This document shows, piece after piece, positions 1-7,583 of a DNA stretch of 24,680 nucleotides; the stretch's first letter is position 1; each line of letters starts with the position of its first letter. The translations under genes were made by a program, and so were the position numbers. The notes beneath the pieces were generated by a model. That model was given only the letters and a program-made list of their open reading frames with translations, was not told the DNA's origin and did no database searches. Source of the DNA: CAZYVD01 sp964651045 (GTDB lineage Bacteria > Zhuqueibacterota > QNDG01 > DSAB01); the NCBI GenBank assembly GCA_964651045.1, contig CAZYVD010000039.1, positions 1 through 24,680 on the forward strand, written 5' to 3'.

Positions 1-332
1 AGTCTACAGATGTTGTGCTTATCAGCAATAAGAACATATCCCCCACATGATTGAGCCATCTGAATCTTTAGTTTCTTTAAACCAGAAAGAAAACCAGAGT
101 GGCGCGGATAGATTCCAATTATTAAAGCAATTCCTACAAGATACTCAAACACTACAAGAAACATAGAGAAATATGGAATTATCTTATATGGGAGAAGATT
201 AAAATTCTTAACTACTGCTGCAAATTCATTTATATTTATAGATTTACTCAATCGGCTAATAATAAAAATTATACCGAGCAATAAACGAATTATAAGAACA
301 AGATATTTATAAAAAAGATCATTATTGATCAT
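1..332 (-). CDS. MauE/DoxX-like membrane protein, partial (3' end outside window)
   Basis: This is the first 110 codons of a minus-strand gene that runs off the left edge. The protein begins MINNDLFYKYLVLIIRLLLG and has two clear hydrophobic segments: residues about 11-27, then about 50-74, which holds a PYFSMFLVVFEYLVGIAL stretch. The R-L-L-L-G-I-I-F-I-I-S-(R)-L-S-K pattern in the first segment, followed by a short loop and a helix containing Glu-Tyr-Leu-Val-Gly, is typical of the MauE/DoxX family, which are four-helix membrane proteins linked to thiol redox chemistry. After residue 80 the frame turns hydrophilic where the family usually has a third helix. The gene may therefore be diverged or decayed. 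No strong Shine-Dalgarno is seen before ATG 332, but a good promoter lies upstream at 376-404. The family call is fairly secure; the function is not. Confidence 0.6.
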   Translation of the reverse strand, partial: MINNDLFYKYLVLIIRLLLGIIFIISRLSKSININEFAAVVKNFNLLPYKIIPYFSMFLVVFEYLVGIALIIGIYPRHSGFLSGLKKLKIQMAQSCGGYVLIADKHNICR

Positions 333-375
333 TTTTCATTAATATAAATTAAATATTAGGTTTATTGGCATCTTT

Positions 376-404
376 AATATAACAAACCAAAATAATGATG
401 TCAA
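376..404 (-). promoter_or_regulatory. sigma70-type promoter for the MauE-like gene
   Basis: On the minus strand a perfect TTGACA (-35, positions 404-399) is followed by exactly 17 bp and then TATATT (-10, positions 381-376). The predicted start of transcription is near 369, giving a leader of about 37 nt before the ATG at 332. The match is by eye. The surrounding sequence is AT-rich, which raises the chance of false matches, but the spacing and the consensus -35 are good. Confidence 0.55.
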
Positions 405-587
405 ACAATCTATAATAATAATTTATCTATTTTACATTTAAAAACTTCAAAAAACTATTAAAATTAGATTTGACATAAAATTTACTGAAAGAATTAATCT
501 TATAATTTTATACTTGTATCTCTTTTTATATTTTATTATCTTTATTTGAGCAAAATCTTTCTTCTCTTAATTTTTGGAGGCTTAAAA
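405..587. other. AT-rich intergenic spacer
   Basis: This very AT-rich stretch lies between the divergent MauE-like gene promoter and the short plus-strand ORF at 588. It contains no ORF of note and no RNA gene that I recognise. It must hold any promoter for the plus-strand ORF. I see a TTGACA at 470-475 and a TATAAT at 501-506, but they are 25 bp apart and so do not form a normal pair. A Shine-Dalgarno GGAGG sits at 576-580. Confidence 0.5.
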
Positions 588-644
588 ATGAAAAGATTCA
601 TGGTCCCACGGGTTGCGCACTGCAGCGAGGGTTGCTGTATTTAG
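588..644 (+). CDS. Short Cys-rich peptide ORF, 18 aa, unknown function
   Basis: The ORF MKRFMVPRVAHCSEGCCI is preceded by GGAGG at 576-580 with a 7-nt spacer to ATG, an ideal ribosome-binding site. It ends with TAG, and about 30 nt later an intrinsic terminator (677-707) ends the unit. Three of the last seven residues are Cys. This is the only plausible plus-strand gene in the window. It could be a small secreted or modified peptide, a regulatory leader, or the 5' stump of a gene whose body was lost. Nothing downstream on the plus strand could be the target of a leader, because the next gene runs the other way. I do not recognise the peptide. The evidence is the strong translation start and the terminator, not homology. 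Confidence 0.4.
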   Translation: MKRFMVPRVAHCSEGCCI

Positions 645-676
645 TCCTGAACAAGACGTTAAACTGTTCAAAAGAG

Positions 677-707
677 AAGCCCCTGCCAAAAATCCGGGGC
701 TTTTTAT
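677..707 (+). terminator. Intrinsic terminator, probably bidirectional
   Basis: A 7-bp stem AAGCCCC (677-683) / GGGGCTT (696-702) with a 12-nt loop is followed on the plus strand by TTTTTATTT. It lies between the convergent plus-strand short ORF and the minus-strand glycosidase, whose TAA stop is at 706-704. On the minus strand the hairpin is followed by a pyrimidine-rich CTCTTTTG tract, so it may end both transcripts. Confidence 0.8.
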
Positions 708-2080
708 TTGAAATAAACCAACTTCTGTACAATAAAAAAATGGGATAGGGTAACACGGGCAAAATATATGCCTCCAGCAAGACCTGAAGGCTTCCATGAA
801 AACTGATGAACGCCTTTACAAAGAAATCCAGAAAAGAGGATATCGACTCTTCGCCCGAGAATGTCGATCATTTCTATCTTTACTATTTCATGCTTCTCAA
901 GTTTAATTCTCAATATAGTCGATGGATTAAAAGGATTGGGAAAGGCAGAGATTATTGGTTCTGGATCTGGCCCAACATGGCCCTTCAGATCATTCAAAAC
1001 AAGAGTTGGATTTAAAGGATCTGTACCAGCATGAAGAAAACGATCGCCAGAAAGTGCTTTAATCCAGCGATTCTTAATATAGGTGTTGATCTCAATCCTC
1101 GCATCACCCCAATCCTCATACTCTTTTATCTCATCCCAGTTCAGATCGATATAGTTAAACGCCTTTATCTCAGGATGCATATCTAAAAATTCAAAAAACG
1201 GCTCAAACCAGCTTTCCCAATCGTGCCTTCCATCAGAAGAATCGGGATCGTTTATGTCGGGTGTAATATAAACGTGGCGTGCCGAGAGTTCATTCAAATA
1301 TATAGGCTTTCCTCTGCTCTTTGCAAACTTAATGAACGCCTCAGACCTGCCCTTTTTAGTTAATCTATTGCCAGCAGAATCGGGCATGCCTGGATCAAAA
1401 TGGTCTGCATCAAAAAGATCGAGACCAAACCAATCAACAACGTCATCTCCAGGATACCACTTCCATCCCTCCTCTGTTGAGTCTGCAAAATCTGGATCAG
1501 CATCCGGTTCATAGCACCAGATAGATGCAAACTCGCTAACACCACGAACCCTCAATCCATTGACAAGTTTTCTGAAGGCAAGAGGGAATGCCCATGGTGT
1601 ATATCCGTTCCATCCGCCATTGGCTTCCAGCCCCGGTCGGATAAAAACTGCTCTTCCATGCTGAACCAGTGCTTCTGCCAGTGTATCAATATAGTGATCA
1701 TACTTGCTCGTATAAGCAAATGCTGTGTCCAGCACAATGGGTGTCGGGCCTCCTGTATCCATGAAATGAATACTGATCTCTGCATATTGTTTGTCAGGAT
1801 CAATATGAGAAGCTCTTATACTGTTTAAAATTCTTTCTACAGTAAGAGGCCGCTGTGGATTTCCAGGAATTGCAAGCATCACCTGAAACAAAAGAGGTCT
1901 GCAGTTATCACCAAACATGTTTTGATAGTTGATCTGTGCCTCCTCTCCCCAACCCACACCATGATAGGTGCTGCTATCAGGAGGCTCATATTTACTATTG
2001 CCTTTCCCTTGATATGTTTGTGCCCATGAATTAAAATGTGAGAAAACAGGGATCATAAAAAGCACAACTATTTTTCTCAC
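704..2080 (-). CDS. Exported GH26-like glycosidase with C-terminal T9SS/FlgD-Ig-type domain
   Basis: The product is a 458-aa secreted protein predicted to hydrolyse beta-mannan-type or related polysaccharide. Residues 1-20 form a signal peptide ending SWA-Q. The catalytic region (about 60-345) carries RPGLEANGGW with putative acid/base Glu152, WYPGDDVVDWFGLDLFD (208-224), and IYLNELSA with putative nucleophile Glu264, the pattern of GH26 and close clan-A relatives. Residues about 376-458 form a C-terminal beta domain starting AFPNPFNPSTI and containing DILGRRV and GIYFARV, as in FlgD-Ig/Por-type sorting domains. Translation starts at a GTG (2080) with GAGG 7 nt upstream. The stop codon abuts the terminator hairpin at 677-707. 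A 93-bp gap separates it from nnr, so it may have its own promoter. The GH family is inferred from motifs; the exact substrate is unknown. Confidence 0.75.
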   Translation of the reverse strand: MRKIVVLFMIPVFSHFNSWAQTYQGKGNSKYEPPDSSTYHGVGWGEEAQINYQNMFGDNCRPLLFQVMLAIPGNPQRPLTVERILNSIRASHIDPDKQYAEISIHFMDTGGPTPIVLDTAFAYTSKYDHYIDTLAEALVQHGRAVFIRPGLEANGGWNGYTPWAFPLAFRKLVNGLRVRGVSEFASIWCYEPDADPDFADSTEEGWKWYPGDDVVDWFGLDLFDADHFDPGMPDSAGNRLTKKGRSEAFIKFAKSRGKPIYLNELSARHVYITPDINDPDSSDGRHDWESWFEPFFEFLDMHPEIKAFNYIDLNWDEIKEYEDWGDARIEINTYIKNRWIKALSGDRFLHAGTDPLNPTLVLNDLKGHVGPDPEPIISAFPNPFNPSTILRIKLEKHEIVKIEMIDILGRRVDILFSGFLCKGVHQFSWKPSGLAGGIYFARVTLSHFFIVQKLVYFK

Positions 2081-2173
2081 TTCTGTTCCTCAATCATTAT
2101 AAAAATTATAGAGTCATATTTCAGATGTTATATTTTTCAAATACTCCTTTGCTTAAAACATATTAAAGAATCA

Positions 2174-3748
2174 TCAAATCAATTCTATTTTATTATAACA
2201 ATTGAAAATTATATCACTATAATTTTTACGATAGCTTTTTACCGCTCCAGGGAGGCACTCTAAAATATCTCTTGCAGTAATGCCGTCTTCTCCTTTATCT
2301 GCGGCAGCAATATCTCCTGCAAAACCATGCATGAAAACACCAGTCCTGACTGCCTCCTCCAGAGAAAGACCTATTCCATACATAGCAGCAATTGTTCCTG
2401 TCAGTACATCCCCAGACCCGGCAGAAGCCATACCGCTGTTGCCGCTTAAATTTATATAGATACTGCCATCAGGATATCCTATTAAAGAATGAGCCCCTTT
2501 CAATACAATTATTGCATTGTACTTATGGCTCATATTTCGAACTATCTTTATTCTATCTCTGGCGATCTCAGATATACTCTTTCCAGAAATTCTTGACATC
2601 TCTCCAGGATGGGGAGTTAGCACTGTTGTATATTTTCTTTTCTCGATGCAGCTCATTTCTTTCGAAATTGCAGTAATTCCATCTCCATCGATGAGAACAG
2701 GTTTTTCTATATTCTTTACCAGCTCTCTTACAAGCAATTGAGTCTCCTCATCGAGGGAAAGCCCTGGGCCTATTACTACCATGTCTACGTTGTGTGAGAG
2801 GTTGAGAAGATCCTCTTTATTATCTAAAGCAATACTTCCTGAACCAGTAGTCCTCTGCGGTACAAATACAATCTCACTTCCTCCTGAAGCCACGGCAGAG
2901 ATTACTTCTTGAGGTGCTGCAAGCCTTGAATATCCGCCTCCTGCTCTAAGAAATGAAAGTGCAGAAAAATAGGGAGCGCCAAAATAGTACGATGCACCTG
3001 CTATAAAAAGCACATCTCCAAAACTCCCCTTGTGGCCATCCTCCTTACGGTCTGGTAACACACATGGTGTATTAATCTCAACTTTCAATGAATCATTTGA
3101 ATATAGATCATACGGAAAAGAGATGTGACATACATAAAGCCTCCCGCAGTGATTATAACCAGGGTAAAGGAGATTTCCAATCTTGGGCAGACCAAAGGTC
3201 ACGGTATAATTGGCATTCACAGCAGATCCCATCACTTCTCCTGTATCACCATTTATTCCTGAGGGGATGTCTACACTGAATATCGTTTTACCACTTCTGT
3301 TGATGAGTTCGATTACCTCTCTATACACTCCCCCTACTTCTCTGGCCAGCCCTGTTCCAAAAATCGCATCTACCACACAATCACACTCCTCGATTCCCTT
3401 CTTAACGACTCTCGAAGAGTCAACACTTTTGATCTCGATTGGAAGCTTTTTTACAATCTTAAAATTCTTCTTTGCCGCACCTCTGAAATTGTCACTACTG
3501 CCCATTAAAAAAACCCTTGGTATTCCTCCCATCGAATGGATCTTTCGAGCTACAACAAGACCATCGCCTCCATTGTTCCCAGAACCACAGATAACAGCAA
3601 AAGTTCGACCCTCTATACCAAATTGATTCAGTATGACCGAATAAACAGAAAGACCTGCATTCTCCATTAGCAGATCATCACAAATTCCAAACTTCTCTAT
3701 AGCTCTCCGATCCATATTCTGCATTTCATTTACACTTGCTACTTTCAT
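2174..3748 (-). CDS. nnr: Bifunctional NAD(P)H-hydrate epimerase / ADP-dependent (S)-NAD(P)H-hydrate dehydratase
   Basis: This cytoplasmic housekeeping enzyme repairs damaged NADHX and NADPHX. The N-terminal YjeF_N epimerase half (about 1-215) has CGSGNNGGDG (54-63) and VVDAIFGTGL with a conserved Asp at 127. The C-terminal ribokinase-like dehydratase half (about 235-500) has HKGSFGDVLFIAG (239-251), the TPHPGE motif ending at residue 383, and NSGMASAGSGDVLTG with the key Asp447. Length (524 aa) and domain order match bacterial Nnr (YjeF). An ATG also exists at 3754, but AAAGGG lies only 1 nt from it and 7 nt from the ATG at 3748, so I chose 3748. Gaps are 43 bp to the upstream esterase gene and 93 bp to the downstream glycosidase gene. 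Its presence between exported hydrolases is probably incidental. Confidence 0.93.
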   Translation of the reverse strand: MKVASVNEMQNMDRRAIEKFGICDDLLMENAGLSVYSVILNQFGIEGRTFAVICGSGNNGGDGLVVARKIHSMGGIPRVFLMGSSDNFRGAAKKNFKIVKKLPIEIKSVDSSRVVKKGIEECDCVVDAIFGTGLAREVGGVYREVIELINRSGKTIFSVDIPSGINGDTGEVMGSAVNANYTVTFGLPKIGNLLYPGYNHCGRLYVCHISFPYDLYSNDSLKVEINTPCVLPDRKEDGHKGSFGDVLFIAGASYYFGAPYFSALSFLRAGGGYSRLAAPQEVISAVASGGSEIVFVPQRTTGSGSIALDNKEDLLNLSHNVDMVVIGPGLSLDEETQLLVRELVKNIEKPVLIDGDGITAISKEMSCIEKRKYTTVLTPHPGEMSRISGKSISEIARDRIKIVRNMSHKYNAIIVLKGAHSLIGYPDGSIYINLSGNSGMASAGSGDVLTGTIAAMYGIGLSLEEAVRTGVFMHGFAGDIAAADKGEDGITARDILECLPGAVKSYRKNYSDIIFNCYNKIELI

Positions 3749-3791
3749 GTTCATACCCTTTAGGTTACATTATTTAAAAAATTCTTATATA

Positions 3792-5549
3792 TTAATATCT
3801 CCAGCTTCTCAGATCAGCACCAGCAGGCGCTGTCTTTAGTATTCGCTCCACTATCTTTGGAATAAACATCTGATGATACCTGAGTCTGGAAATACCATTT
3901 GGACGAGTATGATCTCCATTCCAGCAGTGCTCTGCCCTATCTCCATAATCCACCTCTCCGTCATAGTAGGGATCTTTTGTGCTCTCTAAGAATTCCTCCA
4001 TAAGATACACTGCATTGTTGAGATAGTAATTATCCATATCGCCGCAGTATATGTGTATTTTCCCTTTGAGTTTTGGTCCAAGCCTCTTCCAGTCCCTTTG
4101 AAGAATATAGCGCAGGTCATAATTTCCCCTCCAGTATTCTGCAACCGAGTGATCTATCTCTCCTGTCATCTTATTCCATATTCTTTTAGGATATCCATCG
4201 CTTCCGACCGGACTATACACCGCCTCCCAGATGTCCCACTGATCTCCAGACCTTGAGTGAGTTCCAAGAACAAGCTCCCTGTGATTGGACTCTTCGATTG
4301 TACAATTTATGTGCCCAAGATAATTGCGATGAGCAGGTCTTGGTGTTCGTTTCCATGTGCTCTCGATATAATATGCATTCTTATCCTCATAAATATTGAC
4401 CACAGTATAGGCCCTGAAGTCGATGGGATCAGGACAGGCAGCCCAGCAGCCATTGTATTCGTCAGGATAAAAAATCTGCACAGCCAGGGCCTCCCAGCCT
4501 CCAGTAGATCCACCATAGAGGAATCGTGCCCATCCCTTTCCAATGCCTCTGAATTTCTTTTCTATATATGGAACAAGCTCATAAGTAATCGCATCTCCAT
4601 AGGGCCCGAGGTTGGCAGAATTTACCGCATATGAATCATCATAATAGGGATTTGCATGTTGTATTTTTACAAGAAGCACTCGTGGAAAATCTGGACCCGT
4701 CCAATCTTGAAAAAATTTGTATGCGTATTCCTGAACCGTCCTGTTGTATCCTTCCCAATGAAACCGTTCACTATATATGGGTTTAAGATCCGGATCCGGG
4801 GGCTGTTCCCTGAATCCGCTGAATGTATATGGAAAATGGCCATGATTTATTACAAGGGGATATCTCGCTTCAGGATGTGTATCAAATCCGTATGGCAGCA
4901 GTACACATGCCCCAAGATAGATCGGCCTTCCCCAAAATTTTGTTAGAAGTTTACTTTTTATCTTTATGTGTTTAATATATTTTGTATCCCTGGGTTGAGG
5001 AATTGGAGGAATCTTTTTATCTAAAATTATCCTGATATCCCCTTTACTTTGAGGATCTATAAAGACCTCTGTCGGTGCAGAATAGAGATTTCCAGGAGCA
5101 CGGTTCCAGTGCTGTCCCTCCCCTCTGTCCATAGGAAGTTTTATCGTATGCCCATCGCTTCTATGAAACGTCTCATATCTATGGAGAAGCGCCTGAACAA
5201 AATAGCGGCCTTTAGGAATCTGTGATATCGATTTTAACGGATATCCAAATGTGTTATGGTCAATGGTCGCCTCCTCACCTGGCATTAATCCATTCACGTC
5301 CATTCCAAAAATAAGCTGTGTGTTGGGCCCATCGCTGATCTGAAACCTCGGCTCACTGGTGCTGTCATTCGAAACCATCAACAGCAAACGCCCATCAAGA
5401 GATGTGCTGCAGACCCTGTCAGAAAAAGAAATCTTGAAACAAAGTGCAGACTCTGTCCTTCCACTTTTAGAAGAACAATTTAAAAAGAATATTGATAAAA
5501 CGGCAAATATACAAATATTAAATAAAAATTTTATTTTCCTGTCTCTCAT
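3792..5549 (-). CDS. Exported alpha/beta-hydrolase esterase 1 (putative lipoprotein)
   Basis: This is a 585-aa putative esterase of the PF00756-like alpha/beta-hydrolase group. Residues 1-25 form a hydrophobic signal ending FFLNCSS, where Cys25 could be lipidated, although the lipobox is imperfect. Residues about 34-180 form a beta-rich accessory domain. The hydrolase domain (about 195-575) has the nucleophile elbow YGGSTGGW with Ser348, a candidate acid in GDMDNYY (504/506) and a candidate His in RAEHCW (541). It shares long colinear blocks with esterase 2 (21599-23275): SDGHT, NRxPGNLYS, YYDDSYxVNS and GPYGDAI. ATG 5549 is preceded by AGGAGAGGG 7 nt upstream. It lies 26 bp after the OCD gene, so the two are probably cotranscribed. 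The substrate is unknown; a carbohydrate ester or acyl-amino-acid ester is possible. Confidence 0.75.
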   Translation of the reverse strand: MRDRKIKFLFNICIFAVLSIFFLNCSSKSGRTESALCFKISFSDRVCSTSLDGRLLLMVSNDSTSEPRFQISDGPNTQLIFGMDVNGLMPGEEATIDHNTFGYPLKSISQIPKGRYFVQALLHRYETFHRSDGHTIKLPMDRGEGQHWNRAPGNLYSAPTEVFIDPQSKGDIRIILDKKIPPIPQPRDTKYIKHIKIKSKLLTKFWGRPIYLGACVLLPYGFDTHPEARYPLVINHGHFPYTFSGFREQPPDPDLKPIYSERFHWEGYNRTVQEYAYKFFQDWTGPDFPRVLLVKIQHANPYYDDSYAVNSANLGPYGDAITYELVPYIEKKFRGIGKGWARFLYGGSTGGWEALAVQIFYPDEYNGCWAACPDPIDFRAYTVVNIYEDKNAYYIESTWKRTPRPAHRNYLGHINCTIEESNHRELVLGTHSRSGDQWDIWEAVYSPVGSDGYPKRIWNKMTGEIDHSVAEYWRGNYDLRYILQRDWKRLGPKLKGKIHIYCGDMDNYYLNNAVYLMEEFLESTKDPYYDGEVDYGDRAEHCWNGDHTRPNGISRLRYHQMFIPKIVERILKTAPAGADLRSWRY

Positions 5550-5575
5550 CTTAAAACCCTCTCCTGATTAAAATT

Positions 5576-6532
5576 CTACTTTGATGAGACCAGCTTCTCC
5601 ACAACTGCCTTTGAAATCTGTATGTCCTGTACTGCTACTCCTGTAAGATCTGCAACTGTAATCTGATCCTCAGAGCTCCTCCCCAGCCTCTCATCGATAA
5701 TTATCCTGCCAAGCTCAAATATCTTCTCTTTCTCTATTGTGCCAGCCTTAACAGCCTGATGAATTTCACCCCTTGCGATGCATTGAGTAATGCTGTCTGC
5801 TACCACAATGTCTGCCTTTTTTAGAATCTCAGGATCCAGTTCATTCTTCTCAGGAGTATCTGCTCCCACTGCCGTTATATGAGTCCCCCTTTTGATTTGA
5901 TGGGCATAAATCAAAGGTTTTCTCGAAGGTGTGGCTGTCACAATTAGATTACAGGTTGAAGTCACATCTTCTCCATTTAGAGTAGTCTCAATACTAAATC
6001 CTTCCTTCTTCATATCGTCTTTATATCTTTCAAGTTCGTCTCGATCGATGCCCCATACAACAACATCTCTACAGCCAATAACAGATTTCAAATGCATAAG
6101 CTGCATCCTTCCCTGAACCCCTGCCCCAAATATTCCGATTCTTTCAACATTTTTAGGTGCAAGATGTTTTGCAACAACCGCTCCTGCTGCCCCTGTGCGA
6201 ACATCTGTCAAATAACCTTCATCAAGCAGAATGGCTACAAGCTGGCCTGTCTTCTGATTAAAAATTAGCATCAAACCATTTGAAGAAGGTATGCCGAGTT
6301 TTTTATTTTCATAAAATCCTGATGCAATCTTTACTACATAGTAATCATCGCCTCTTATGTAGCCATATTTAATATGAACATCGCCAGGAGGATCATCAAA
6401 AATCATCTCGCCTACTGGTGGTACAACAACCTTTCCCTGAGAATAATAGATAAAACCTTTTTCTATTATATCAACCGTATTGATCTTTTTAATAACACTC
6501 TTTATTTTATTTAATCTATATATTTCTGCCAT
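5576..6532 (-). CDS. Ornithine cyclodeaminase / mu-crystallin family protein (EutC/AlaDH-like)
   Basis: The product is a 318-aa cytoplasmic NAD(P)-dependent enzyme. The N-terminal half carries the conserved VVKIASGF (Lys68) and TDVRTGAAGAVVAKHL (Arg112). The Rossmann fold follows with IFGAGVQGR (134-142). The active-site Asp lies in VGADTPEKNELDP (Asp225). Family members include ornithine cyclodeaminase, archaeal alanine dehydrogenase, ketimine reductases, SbnB and the ectoine-catabolism protein EutC; sequence alone does not choose among them. ATG 6532 has AGGAG 9 nt upstream. The gene follows a threonine-dehydratase-like gene by 43 bp, an arrangement seen in ectoine utilisation (eutB-eutC). 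That pairing suggests it acts on the product, or a related imine/amino acid, of the upstream enzyme. Family assignment is secure; the specific reaction is not. Confidence 0.85.
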   Translation of the reverse strand: MAEIYRLNKIKSVIKKINTVDIIEKGFIYYSQGKVVVPPVGEMIFDDPPGDVHIKYGYIRGDDYYVVKIASGFYENKKLGIPSSNGLMLIFNQKTGQLVAILLDEGYLTDVRTGAAGAVVAKHLAPKNVERIGIFGAGVQGRMQLMHLKSVIGCRDVVVWGIDRDELERYKDDMKKEGFSIETTLNGEDVTSTCNLIVTATPSRKPLIYAHQIKRGTHITAVGADTPEKNELDPEILKKADIVVADSITQCIARGEIHQAVKAGTIEKEKIFELGRIIIDERLGRSSEDQITVADLTGVAVQDIQISKAVVEKLVSSK

Positions 6533-6626
6533 CTTGTTTTACTCCTAACTATTTATTTTTCATGATCCGAACCTATTTTTGAAAAAAACACTCCCCATAT
6601 ATAATGATTCATATTATAAATCATCT

Positions 6627-7583
6627 CTAACAAATAATACTCTTCAATCGATCGATACCTATATTCCCACCGCTGATTATCAGTACAACCCTCATTCCAT
6701 TCCATCTATCTCGAAACTTCAGAAATGATGCTACCGTAAGAGCCGCGGCTCCCTCAATTAAGAGGTGCTCTCTTTCAAGAATAACCAGTATTGCATCTCT
6801 TATCTCATCCTCGGTCACAAGAATAAAATCATCAACAAATTCTTTACACAGATCAAAAGTAATAGAACCCTCCTCTATGCCACCTGCTGTTCCATCCGAA
6901 AGGGTTGTTTTAGATTCTATATCAACAACTTTTCCAGCCTTTATAGATTCATACATCACAGCAGAGTTTTCAGGCTGACATCCTATTATCCTGACATCTC
7001 TTTTCTGTGATTTTAAATAACCTCCAATTCCTGAAATCAATCCTCCACCTCCTACTGCTGCGAGTACGACATCGATATTCTCAAGCTCTTTTTCAAGCTC
7101 AAAACCTATTGTACCCTGGCCACTGACTATCATAAGATCGTTATATGGCGGAATAAATATCCTCCCACTTTTTCGGGCACTCTCTCTTGCAAAGGTTTCG
7201 GTCTTAACACAATCATCTCCATGAAATTTAATCTTTGCTCCATATAAACGTAGTGCCTCAAGCTTTGTCCTCGAAACATTTTCTGGAAGAAATATCTCTC
7301 CATCAATACCAATCTTTCTCATCATATATGCAGTTGCACATCCATGATTTCCTGATGATGCTGTTACAACACCCGACCTCTTCTCATCCTCTGAAAGTGA
7401 AAGAAGTTTATTTGCGGCCCCTCTTAGTTTAAAAGCACCCGTTATCTGAAGATTTTCAAGTTTTAAAAAAACCTCACAAGATCCCTCTCTGCTGAGATAT
7501 GTAGAATAATTAATTGGTGTTTCTCTTATGAAATTCCTTATTCTATCCTCAGCCTTTATCACTTCTTCTCTAATCTCTATCAT
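6627..7583 (-). CDS. Threonine/serine dehydratase-family PLP enzyme (EutB-like)
   Basis: This 318-aa fold-type II PLP enzyme probably deaminates a hydroxy amino acid such as threonine or serine to a 2-oxo acid. The PLP lysine lies in GAFKLRGAANKL (Lys52). Other motifs are SSGNHGCATAY, the PLP-phosphate glycine loop VGGGGLISG, and SDGTAGGIEEGSITFDLC. The last resembles the EutB/serine racemase-like branch more than biosynthetic IlvA, and there is no C-terminal ACT regulatory domain. An upstream in-frame ATG exists at 7649, but the ATG at 7583 has a GGGAGAG Shine-Dalgarno and gives the normal N-terminus. With this start the gene overlaps the permease gene by 14 bp, which implies translational coupling between transport and catabolism. 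Confidence 0.88.
   Translation of the reverse strand: MIEIREEVIKAEDRIRNFIRETPINYSTYLSREGSCEVFLKLENLQITGAFKLRGAANKLLSLSEDEKRSGVVTASSGNHGCATAYMMRKIGIDGEIFLPENVSRTKLEALRLYGAKIKFHGDDCVKTETFARESARKSGRIFIPPYNDLMIVSGQGTIGFELEKELENIDVVLAAVGGGGLISGIGGYLKSQKRDVRIIGCQPENSAVMYESIKAGKVVDIESKTTLSDGTAGGIEEGSITFDLCKEFVDDFILVTEDEIRDAILVILEREHLLIEGAAALTVASFLKFRDRWNGMRVVLIISGGNIGIDRLKSIIC

Noticed and set aside
470..506. TTGACA at 470 and TATAAT at 501 as a plus-strand promoter for the short ORF
   Set aside because: The spacing is 25 bp, far from the normal 16-18, and a 17-bp spacing would give only ATTAAT as -10. The spacer is so AT-rich that single boxes occur by chance.
582..797. Minus-strand frames of 60-71 codons across the end of the glycosidase gene and the terminator
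   Set aside because: They run antisense to the short ORF and through the terminator, overlap the glycosidase C-terminus in another frame, and have no ribosome-binding site or family motif.
3210..3626. 138-codon plus-strand open frame opposite nnr
   Set aside because: It is an antisense shadow of the conserved Nnr epimerase domain; its Ser/Pro-rich translation shows no domain and there is no convincing start signal.
6601..6626. Inverted repeat ATGATT...AATCAT between the OCD and PLP-enzyme genes as a terminator or operator
   Set aside because: The stem is six AT-rich pairs with a nine-base AT-rich loop and no useful T-run; it is too weak to call in such AT-rich DNA.
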